Shown here in pieces: positions 47,717 through 54,382 of a DNA stretch of 54,382 nt. The notes beneath the pieces were generated by a model. The model searched no databases, was not told where the DNA came from, and saw only the letters and a program-made list of their open reading frames with translations. Source of the stretch: Alteromonadaceae bacterium (GTDB taxonomy: Bacteria; Pseudomonadota; Gammaproteobacteria; Enterobacterales; Alteromonadaceae); the NCBI GenBank assembly GCA_002691625.1, contig NZIK01000099.1, positions 9,210 to 63,591 on the forward strand, read 5' to 3'. How positions within the stretch are numbered: the first letter of the stretch is position 1; each line of letters opens with the position of its first letter. Position numbers and translations under genes: made by a program.

Positions 47717-48541
47717 TTATCCTAATAGCTGTAATGCAGCCTGAGGACGCTGATTTGCCTGCGACAAAACAGTAGTACTCGCCTGCTGGATAATCTGGTT
47801 ACGCGTTAGTTGCGCAGTCTCTTCGGCAAAATCAGTATCTTTGATTCGTGAACGAGCTGCTGAAACGTTCTCTGAGATGTTACTCAGGTTACGGATAGTG
47901 GATTGGAAACGGTTTTGCAGTGCACCTAAGTCAGCACGTACACCACCGATAGTGGAAATAGCTGCATCAATCGATGTAAGCGCTGCTGAAGCCGTTGCAG
48001 CGGTATCTACAGACAAGCTGCCTACGTTTAAGCCTGAAGCGCCAAAGCCGCCTGAACGGGACAGGTTGACAGAGATAGTCTGACCACCATTGGCGCCAAC
48101 CAGGAACTTAGCAGAATATGTACCGGTTAACAGATCCAGACCGTTAAACTGTGAATCGGTAGAAATACGAGAAATCTCAGTTTTCAGTGCCGACACTTCT
48201 TTTTGCAGAGCCAGGCGGTCTGCAGAGCTATTGATGCCGTTCTGCGACTGCACAGCCAATTGGCGAATACGTTGCAGAGCAGTTGTGGTCTCGCTTAGCG
48301 CGCCTTCTGCGGTTTGGGTTAATGAAATTGCGTCATTAGCGTTTCGTACAGCCTGGTTCAGACCTTGGATCTGAGAAGTCATACGATCGGTAATTTGCAA
48401 ACCTGCAGCATCGTCAGCAGCTCCGTTAATTCGGAAACCTGATGAAAGACGCTCAAATGAAGTGCTTAAGGCATTAGATACATCGAACAACTGGCGTTGC
48501 GCGTTTAATGCAGACACATTGGTATTGACGAACATAGACAT
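47717..48541 (-). CDS. fliC: Flagellin 4 of the tandem array
   Basis: A 274-residue flagellin, closest to flagellin 1 (shared [16 protein letters not shown] and [20 protein letters not shown]). Ends complete ([40 protein letters not shown]; ending QAALQLLG). It is the first gene of the array, with the best-defined sigma-28 promoter (48665-48691) and an AGGAG ribosome-binding site 7 bases before ATG. It is probably a major subunit, though sequence alone cannot show this. Confidence 0.97.
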   Translation of the reverse strand: MSMFVNTNVSALNAQRQLFDVSNALSTSFERLSSGFRINGAADDAAGLQITDRMTSQIQGLNQAVRNANDAISLTQTAEGALSETTTALQRIRQLAVQSQNGINSSADRLALQKEVSALKTEISRISTDSQFNGLDLLTGTYSAKFLVGANGGQTISVNLSRSGGFGASGLNVGSLSVDTAATASAALTSIDAAISTIGGVRADLGALQNRFQSTIRNLSNISENVSAARSRIKDTDFAEETAQLTRNQIIQQASTTVLSQANQRPQAALQLLG

Positions 48542-48566
48542 AAAGTCTCTCCTACACTCTCAATCC

Positions 48567-48595
48567 AGCCAGAGCTGGCTACCGGATGATCCGGT
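48567..48595 (-). other. Paired hairpins in the flagellin 4 leader
   Basis: Two perfect 6-bp stems lie side by side: AGCCAG/CTGGCT (2-base centre) and ACCGGA/TCCGGT (3-base centre), between the promoter and the ribosome-binding site. They could set mRNA half-life or translation. Confidence 0.45.
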
Positions 48596-48664
48596 GTTTT
48601 TCAATTTAAATAGTAGACATCAACACCTTGAGGGGTAATTGATGAACTGGCTCTCTCATCATCT

Positions 48665-48691
48665 TTATCGACCCTTGCAAAATTCCCTTTA
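48665..48691 (-). promoter_or_regulatory. Sigma-28 promoter of flagellin 4
   Basis: The minus strand reads TAAAGGGA, 11 bases, GTCGATAA: exact spacing, perfect TAAA and 7 of 8 in the -10. The leader is about 115 bases long. Confidence 0.87.
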
Positions 48692-48789
48692 ATAAAAATT
48701 CACTATTTTTTTTACGGGCGGCAAAAAATTGCCCGGCTGTTCGTGGTAACGTACTGTCAGCATAAAGAATTTACGGTGAAAAAAGTGTT

Positions 48790-49719
48790 ATGAAAGTACA
48801 GCTCAGCCGTCTGACCCGGGTATGTCGGGGCAACTCTCACAATGCCTTTGGCGATCTGACCTTTTTTAACGGTCGCATGCTGGTGTGTTATCGCCAGGGG
48901 ACCCATCACATGAGCGGCAATGGTATAATTGTGATTGCCGAAATTAATGCCTCGGGCCGGCCGGTTCGATTTCAGCAGTTGAGCAGTCCCGGCGGCGATC
49001 TGCGCGATCCGCATTTTTGTATTGATAATGACCGTCTGTACTTGCTTGCGCATCAGCGCTGGCTGGCCAGACTGGGCGCAGCGAAAACTTTCACCTGGTT
49101 TAGTGGTGACGGCATAAGCTGGTCGTCGCAGCACGATCCGGGTCCGGATAACTGGTGGCTGTGGCGCGCTACCACTTATCAGGGCCGCCACTGGGGACTG
49201 GCCTATCATCGTCCATCAGAACAGCTGGATTTATATGTGGGTAATTTACGTGGCAAAATGCACCAGGTAGTCAGAGGCTGTATGTCTAAGCCCCGTCATC
49301 AGTTGGGATACCCCAACGAAACCGACAGCTACTTTAATCAGCAGGGTGAAATGATCGCCGTTGCGCGACGGGATGCCGACACATTTACGGCTCAACTGGG
49401 CCGCAGCAAGCCGCCTTATTCGCACTGGCAATGGCAAGATTTAGGAGAATATATTGGCGCACCATCATTGTTGCCGCTTAATGATGACGTGGCGTTAGTA
49501 TGCGGTCGTCACTTTACCGGCCGTAAACTGGTTACCCAGTTGTGGTCGCTGAATACCGTCACCGGAAAATTAGAAAAACTACTGACACTGCCTAGTGGCG
49601 GTGATAATAGCTATCCTGGCATAATAAAGCACAACGGCAAACTCTATATTGCGTATTACTCCAGCCATATTGATAACCAGAGCCGGATGTACCTGGCCGA
49701 ACTGAATTACGAGATGTAA
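48790..49719 (+). CDS. Sialidase-like beta-propeller protein
   Basis: A 309-residue protein, the only plus-strand gene. It looks like a short sialidase/glycosidase-type beta-propeller: a GGDLRDPHF segment (68-76), a degenerate Asp-box FSGDGISW (104-111), TYQGRHWGLAYH, YIGAPSLLPL (221-230) and DNSYPGIIKHNGKLYIAYYSSH-type ending (272-293), a pattern I associate with sialidase-domain proteins. There is no signal peptide, so a cytoplasmic protein is expected unless exported otherwise. It starts 98 bases from the divergent flagellin 4 promoter and its end overlaps the end of flgL by 13 bases. A weak sigma-70 site (TTGCCC, 17 bases, TACTGT) lies upstream. Substrate unknown. Confidence 0.78.
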   Translation: MKVQLSRLTRVCRGNSHNAFGDLTFFNGRMLVCYRQGTHHMSGNGIIVIAEINASGRPVRFQQLSSPGGDLRDPHFCIDNDRLYLLAHQRWLARLGAAKTFTWFSGDGISWSSQHDPGPDNWWLWRATTYQGRHWGLAYHRPSEQLDLYVGNLRGKMHQVVRGCMSKPRHQLGYPNETDSYFNQQGEMIAVARRDADTFTAQLGRSKPPYSHWQWQDLGEYIGAPSLLPLNDDVALVCGRHFTGRKLVTQLWSLNTVTGKLEKLLTLPSGGDNSYPGIIKHNGKLYIAYYSSHIDNQSRMYLAELNYEM

Positions 49720-50933
49720 TTAAACAGCGATAGATTAGAAATTCGCGGGAACGTGGTCAATGCAGCAGTGAGCGCAGCTTCCTGCTTGGCAAATTCGGCT
49801 GAGGCTTCGGCATAGTCTACGTCCTGAATAGCGCTACGAGCCTCTTTGGTCGACACTTCCAAATCCAGGTTGGTTTCATAAACCGATTGCGCCACATTCA
49901 ACCGGGCACCAATGGACGAGGTTTCAAACGCTATTTTTTCCAGGCCGTTGTCAATGCCTACCAAGGCATCACTTAACGCTTCACGGTAGGCGGCATCACT
50001 CAACTCATCGTTATTCAGCGCCTGCTGTAAGTCATGCAGCGTGGTGGCAATATTTTTCTTTTGCGGCGCATCTAACTGAAAATCCAGGGTATTACCGGTT
50101 CCGCCCTGCAGGTTAAAATCGATACCGGCAAAATTGAATGGTTCACCTGAGGTGAAATCTTTAGTCGCGACTACGTTACCAGTACCGAGATTCTGTATCT
50201 CTACCTGGTTAGGTGCAGTGATGGTAATGCGATAGTTATTATTGGCAGCGGTGAGCGGATCGTAGTTATTTTTATAGAAGGTATCAAAATCGCCCTGCCC
50301 GGCCACCACCGCTTCATCCACAGTAATCCCGGAATTGTTGGTGATGGTGAAGTTGCGCCGCGCCGGAACATCTTCGAATACAGATTGTCCTGATGCACTG
50401 CTTCTCACCTTGACACTATTAGAAAGCTGTACTTCGTTGCTGCCACTATCGCCCTGATAGGTATAAGCGTTACCTGCGCCACCTGCATTTAAAACGAAAG
50501 GCTGGGATTCAGACTGATAACCCGAAAAATAATAGTCACCCTCAGCATTTTGCGAGTTCATCAGATCGAATACTTCGTCTTTGATCTGGCCTATCTCTGA
50601 CGCCAGCGCTTTACGATCGGCATCAGATAAGGCTCCGTCACCGGCCTGAATGGTAAGCATTCGAGCGCGGTTAACCGAATTGGTAATGTTATCTAGAATG
50701 GTTTCCTGTTGCTCCAGCGAACCGGTTACCAGGTCATTGTTGCGTTGATATTGTTTTAAACTGGCCAGCTCTTCAGTCATGCGTAAGACTTTGGCAGTAC
50801 CAACCGGATCGTCTGAAGGTCGATTAATTTTCTTACCCGTACTCAACTGCTGCTGAGTGTCAGCAAGCCCTGACTGATTATCCATAATGGCACGGATATT
50901 CTGATCATAGAGTTGATTAGTGGAAATACGCAT
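49707..50933 (-). CDS. flgL: FlgL, hook-filament junction protein
   Basis: A 408-residue protein with the flagellin-like ends of FlgL: MRISTNQLYDQNIRAIMDNQ, LSTGKKINRPSDDPVGTAKV and the C-terminal IQDVDYAEASAEFAKQEAAL. It joins the FlgK layer to the filament. It follows flgK by 5 bases. Its last 13 bases overlap the tail of the opposite-strand sialidase-like gene. The middle (~180-300) is a variable, surface-exposed domain. Confidence 0.95.
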   Translation of the reverse strand: MRISTNQLYDQNIRAIMDNQSGLADTQQQLSTGKKINRPSDDPVGTAKVLRMTEELASLKQYQRNNDLVTGSLEQQETILDNITNSVNRARMLTIQAGDGALSDADRKALASEIGQIKDEVFDLMNSQNAEGDYYFSGYQSESQPFVLNAGGAGNAYTYQGDSGSNEVQLSNSVKVRSSASGQSVFEDVPARRNFTITNNSGITVDEAVVAGQGDFDTFYKNNYDPLTAANNNYRITITAPNQVEIQNLGTGNVVATKDFTSGEPFNFAGIDFNLQGGTGNTLDFQLDAPQKKNIATTLHDLQQALNNDELSDAAYREALSDALVGIDNGLEKIAFETSSIGARLNVAQSVYETNLDLEVSTKEARSAIQDVDYAEASAEFAKQEAALTAALTTFPRISNLSLFNYIS

Positions 50934-50938
50934 GGCTG

Positions 50939-52984
50939 TTACCTAACCGACGATAAAATAGTATTAAACAATTCCTGGGCAGTGCTCAAAATTCTGGCTG
51001 CTGCTGCATAAGACTGCTGATAACGCACAAGGTTCGCAGCTTCTTCATCCAGACTCACTCCCGACACTGAGTCAAACCACTCAGTTGACTGCACTTTCAT
51101 GCTTTCGGCGGCTTGCAGGGCAATACCGGCAGAAGCTGACTCTTCGCCCACCCGGCTTACCAGGGTCGAGTAACTCTCATGCAACGTGCGCGGCTCACTG
51201 CTTGAGTTGGTGCTAAGTTGCACCAACGACGCTTGCTTCAAAGAAGCCAATTCCAGGGCATTCTGGTTATCAAAGCTTCCATTGGTATTGTAGCTGATCG
51301 AAAAGGTGTCACCGGCAGCGGGTATTCCTTCAAGGCTAATATCGTAACTGCCGTCTAAACCACCGCCCGCCTGGGCTAACAGGTTATTCAAATCAGTGGC
51401 CCCGGTAACGGTTGATAACACCGTGCCGCTGCTATCCAGTACTTCATAACTGTCTGCTGCGGTAAAACGAATCTGCGCAGGGGCACCGGCATCCAGTCCA
51501 CCCGCGCCATCAAAAAACGATGTAGTAACATCCGTATCGTACACCTGAGTATTTACTACGGTGGCATCGCCAAGATTATTGCTGCCGGCGTCACTTCGTA
51601 CCGGGCTGGCAAAGGCTAAATCTTCTGGCCGCGTGGTAGCCATAGTAATATCCGACGCACTGTATTTTACCGGCTGAACCAGAAACTGGTTGCCCACGCT
51701 GTAGCCACCAGCAGACTGAAATTCAATTTCAATGCCGCCTGGAATTTCGGTATAGCCGGCATTTAACGTAATGTTACTAAACACTACCGGCTGATTGTTT
51801 TCATCCAGCTTAGGCGTGCCATCGCCATTTAACAGTTCCACCGATACCTCACTGGGTACACCGGCGCCGGTCACGTTAGTAACGGACACACGAATATCAG
51901 CATCGGTAAGCTCGTTGCCTTTGCCTGGGGTAAACTGGCCGGATAAAGCCAGCGTAGGCGGTGTATTACTGTACGGCAGGCCGCTTAGCTCCGGCAACGT
52001 GAATATGTCTCCACCGAGTTGAAAATCCATATCCATGCCCAGACGATTTTGCGAATTTACCGCGTCGGCAAAAGCCACTGCCATCTGGCCAATATCCCGC
52101 TGCGACGGGCCTAATACCTCATCCCGATAGCGAAACAGGCCTCCTAAGGCGCCGCCCAGATCTTCCTCAGCAATATTGATATCGGTATTGGGTTTGCTGC
52201 CCGAAAAATTAGTCGCTAATTCCAGTTGCTTTTGCATGAAGTCAGCATTATCACTGAGCTCGAAAAGATTAAAACTGCCATCTTCCAGTACCAGCGACTC
52301 ACCACTGGCCAGATTAATCAGCAAAGAGCCATTGGCATTTTTACTTTCCCGCACGGTGATATCCATGATCTCCGCCAGATCATTAATCGCTTTGTCACGC
52401 TCGTTAAGTAATGCCGAGGGTTCGCTGTCTTTAAAGTTGCCTTTTGCCACCAAAATGGCTTTATTCAGATCGCCAATAGATTCAATCAGGCTGTTGGCCT
52501 GGCTCACCATACTGTTAAATTCAAGGTTAAGCTCTTCTTCCTTCGCTTCCATAAAATCAGAAATTGACGACATGCGGCGCAGCAATGCCTCGCCTTCAGA
52601 CAACACCAACTGACGTGAAGATAAATTAGTTGGATCGTCAACTGCGGTTTGCACTGAGGCGAAAAAGTCGCTGAAACCGGTAGACAGCGAATTGGCTTCG
52701 TTGGCCAACAAATTATCTATCGCTGAGGTCTTTTCAGAGAAGGTTTCCCACTCTCCCACTAACGTGGTATCACGGCGCAACTGATTTTGCGCAAACTGAT
52801 TGATGACCCGCTCTGTGGTGGCACGGCCAACACCACCATAAAGCTCACTGGTTACCGATGTACGTTCGCGCACATAGCCTTCGGAGTTAACATTAGCTAT
52901 GTTATTACTGGCAGTCGACAGCAGCCGGCTGCTGGCATTTACACCGCTGGTGGCAATTGAATATAAATCAACGTTGCCGCTCAT
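50939..52984 (-). CDS. flgK: FlgK, hook-associated protein 1
   Basis: About 681 residues: N-terminal rod-hook signature SGVNASSRLLSTASNNIANVN, a long variable centre, and C-terminal EEAANLVRYQQSYAAAARIL, typical of FlgK. It is longer than the ~550 residues of enteric FlgK, as is common in polar-flagellum bacteria. I choose ATG at 52984 (AAGG 7 bases upstream) over GTG at 52990. It lies 46 bases after flgJ, without a clear promoter between. Confidence 0.94.
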   Translation of the reverse strand: MSGNVDLYSIATSGVNASSRLLSTASNNIANVNSEGYVRERTSVTSELYGGVGRATTERVINQFAQNQLRRDTTLVGEWETFSEKTSAIDNLLANEANSLSTGFSDFFASVQTAVDDPTNLSSRQLVLSEGEALLRRMSSISDFMEAKEEELNLEFNSMVSQANSLIESIGDLNKAILVAKGNFKDSEPSALLNERDKAINDLAEIMDITVRESKNANGSLLINLASGESLVLEDGSFNLFELSDNADFMQKQLELATNFSGSKPNTDINIAEEDLGGALGGLFRYRDEVLGPSQRDIGQMAVAFADAVNSQNRLGMDMDFQLGGDIFTLPELSGLPYSNTPPTLALSGQFTPGKGNELTDADIRVSVTNVTGAGVPSEVSVELLNGDGTPKLDENNQPVVFSNITLNAGYTEIPGGIEIEFQSAGGYSVGNQFLVQPVKYSASDITMATTRPEDLAFASPVRSDAGSNNLGDATVVNTQVYDTDVTTSFFDGAGGLDAGAPAQIRFTAADSYEVLDSSGTVLSTVTGATDLNNLLAQAGGGLDGSYDISLEGIPAAGDTFSISYNTNGSFDNQNALELASLKQASLVQLSTNSSSEPRTLHESYSTLVSRVGEESASAGIALQAAESMKVQSTEWFDSVSGVSLDEEAANLVRYQQSYAAAARILSTAQELFNTILSSVR

Positions 52985-53030
52985 AAGCACGCCTTAGCCT
53001 GGTGCGGCAATATTACCGGGCAACTCTTTT

Positions 53031-53984
53031 TCATGGCAGATAGCTCCGCAAAGAATCACTGTTATAAACGGCCATCACCTTATCCGCATACTGCGGATCC
53101 GTGGCGTAGCCGGCATCTTGTAACGCTTTAAAGTACGCCTTCGGGTCGCCGGCATTTTCTACTGCCGGACGATACCGTTCCTGGCCACGAATAAACTGCA
53201 CATAATCTTCAAAACCCTGCTGTAAATTATCGTAAGAGCGAAACGCGGCGCGTTGCTGACGCGCAACCGTACCGTCAAACTCCATGGTATTGACCGTCGC
53301 CGACTCACCCTGCCAGTTGCTATTAGCTTTAATACCAAACAGGTTATTAGCACTGTTGCCACTGCCATGATGAATAACATGTTGACCCCAGCCGGTTTCC
53401 ACTGCCGCCTGCGCCAGTAATGCCCTGGGCTCAATACCCAGTTCTTTTGCCGCTTTGCTGGCAGCTGGCCAAAGTTGTTCGACGAACTCCTGAGGGTTAC
53501 TAAACGCGGCAGTTTTAAAGGCTTGTTGTGATTGCGGATCGCTGAGTAGTTCGGCTGTTTGTTGTGCCTGCTCAATGCGAAATTCTCGTTGTCGGTTCAG
53601 CGACGCCAGATTACCGTCATTGCGGGCCACACTGGCCGGAATGTAATCGTTGATATCATGCTGCCCCAACTGCTGCACAATAATCTCAGCCAGGCCAACA
53701 CCACCACCGCTGGACAGATCCTGAGCGAGCTGTTTATCGTGCATGTCACGATAGAACTTTACTTCTTCGGTATTAAACGGGCTGTCTTTATCAGCCATGG
53801 CGTCCTGGGCTTTTCGCATGGATTTAAGCATCATCTGAACAAAAATCGCTTCGAACTGCTGCGCTGCTTCTTTGAGCGCTTTATCATCTTTCGAATAGGC
53901 AGCCTCACGCAGACGGTTCAGACTGGATAAGTCGTGAACGTTGCGGGCCGACTCTAACTGCGATTTTGTATTCAGTACGTCCAT
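53031..53984 (-). CDS. flgJ: FlgJ, rod-cap protein with peptidoglycan hydrolase domain
   Basis: A 317-residue two-domain FlgJ. The N-terminal rod-binding part contains QFEAIFVQMMLKSMRKAQDA and SPFNTEEVKFYRDM; from about 155 follows a glucosaminidase domain with ALLAQAAVETGWGQHVI, whose Glu is the expected catalytic residue, and NNLFGIKANSNWQG. It cuts peptidoglycan for rod passage and caps the growing rod. ATG overlaps the flgI stop (TGATG). Confidence 0.95.
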   Translation of the reverse strand: MDVLNTKSQLESARNVHDLSSLNRLREAAYSKDDKALKEAAQQFEAIFVQMMLKSMRKAQDAMADKDSPFNTEEVKFYRDMHDKQLAQDLSSGGGVGLAEIIVQQLGQHDINDYIPASVARNDGNLASLNRQREFRIEQAQQTAELLSDPQSQQAFKTAAFSNPQEFVEQLWPAASKAAKELGIEPRALLAQAAVETGWGQHVIHHGSGNSANNLFGIKANSNWQGESATVNTMEFDGTVARQQRAAFRSYDNLQQGFEDYVQFIRGQERYRPAVENAGDPKAYFKALQDAGYATDPQYADKVMAVYNSDSLRSYLP

Positions 53985-54382
53985 CAGATCACCACCAGTT
54001 CGCCCTGTAACGCGCCAGCCTGGCGAAGCGCTTCAAGAATAGCCATCAGATCGCCCGGCGCTGCGCCGACTTCGTTAACCGCGCGCACCAGCTGATCCAG
54101 GGTCACACCCGGTTCAAACTTAAACATGCGGCTATCGGCCAGATTGACATCAATAATGGACTGCGTAGTTACCGCTGTTTCGCCGTCAGCCAGTGCATTG
54201 GGTTGCGTCACCTGCTGGTTTTCACTGATGGTAACGGTAAGACCACCATGTGTGATAGCGGCTGGTAATAAACGCACGTCGCGACCAATAACAATGGTTC
54301 CGGTGCGGCTATTAACCACCACACGCGCCGGTGCATCTGCTGGAGTAAATTCAAAGTTTTCCAGCGTGGCTAAAAAGCCCAC
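53984..54382 (-). CDS. flgI: FlgI, P-ring protein (C-terminal fragment)
   Basis: The last 132 codons of flgI; the rest lies beyond the right edge. [21 protein letters not shown] and [45 protein letters not shown] ending (quoted in part: [16 protein letters not shown]) are diagnostic for FlgI, the periplasmic P-ring subunit around the rod. The stop codon overlaps the flgJ start, so they are co-translated. Confidence 0.95.
   Translation of the reverse strand: MGFLATLENFEFTPADAPARVVVNSRTGTIVIGRDVRLLPAAITHGGLTVTISENQQVTQPNALADGETAVTTQSIIDVNLADSRMFKFEPGVTLDQLVRAVNEVGAAPGDLMAILEALRQAGALQGELVVI

Overview
The window is a polar-flagellum locus from a marine gammaproteobacterium. The gene order (fliEFGHIJ, fliKLMN, a FlrABC regulatory cascade, tandem flagellins followed by flaG-fliD-fliS) and the protein character point to Alteromonadales (Alteromonas/Shewanella-like). 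This is inference from layout, not a database result. Almost everything lies on the minus strand; one gene near the right end is on the plus strand.

Reading with transcription (right to left): flgI (partial), flgJ, flgK and flgL form the distal rod, hook-junction and P-ring end. A plus-strand sialidase-like beta-propeller gene converges on flgL with overlapping ends. Four tandem flagellin genes follow, three with recognisable sigma-28 (FliA) promoters, separated by spacers rich in hairpins and repeats. Then comes a gap-free run of about 23 kb: flaG-fliD-fliS-(fliT-like)-maf-pseB-pseC-pseF-pseI-pseG-pseH, an acyl cassette (acyl carrier protein, SDR reductase, AMP ligase, LuxE-like, LuxC-like), an EptA-like phospho-group transferase, a GT8 enzyme, an AsnB-type amidotransferase and a GT4 glycosyltransferase. 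Start and stop codons overlap at most junctions. This is a pseudaminic-acid flagellin glycosylation operon with unusual decoration genes.

Below it lies a second module: a SAM methyltransferase, then an alternating series sulfotransferase / TylF-like methyltransferase / sulfotransferase / CmcI-like methyltransferase / sulfotransferase, ending in a divergent flagellin with a strong terminator. Two sites with excellent sigma-28 consensus and exact spacing precede this module, so the sequence itself ties sulfotransferases and methyltransferases to late flagellar gene expression. The most interesting prediction of the window is a FliA-controlled sulfation/methylation system, probably acting on flagellin or its glycan, next to an acyl-reduction cassette and a phospho-group transferase.

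The left end holds flrA, flrB, flrC (master activator and two-component pair) and the fliE-fliN basal-body, export and switch genes. Sigma-54 promoters with invariant GG/GC elements precede flrBC, fliE and fliK, fitting the known hierarchy FlrA -> flrBC -> sigma-54 class III -> FliA class IV.

Limits: all functional calls are from reading translated sequence and motifs; promoters and hairpins were found by eye.
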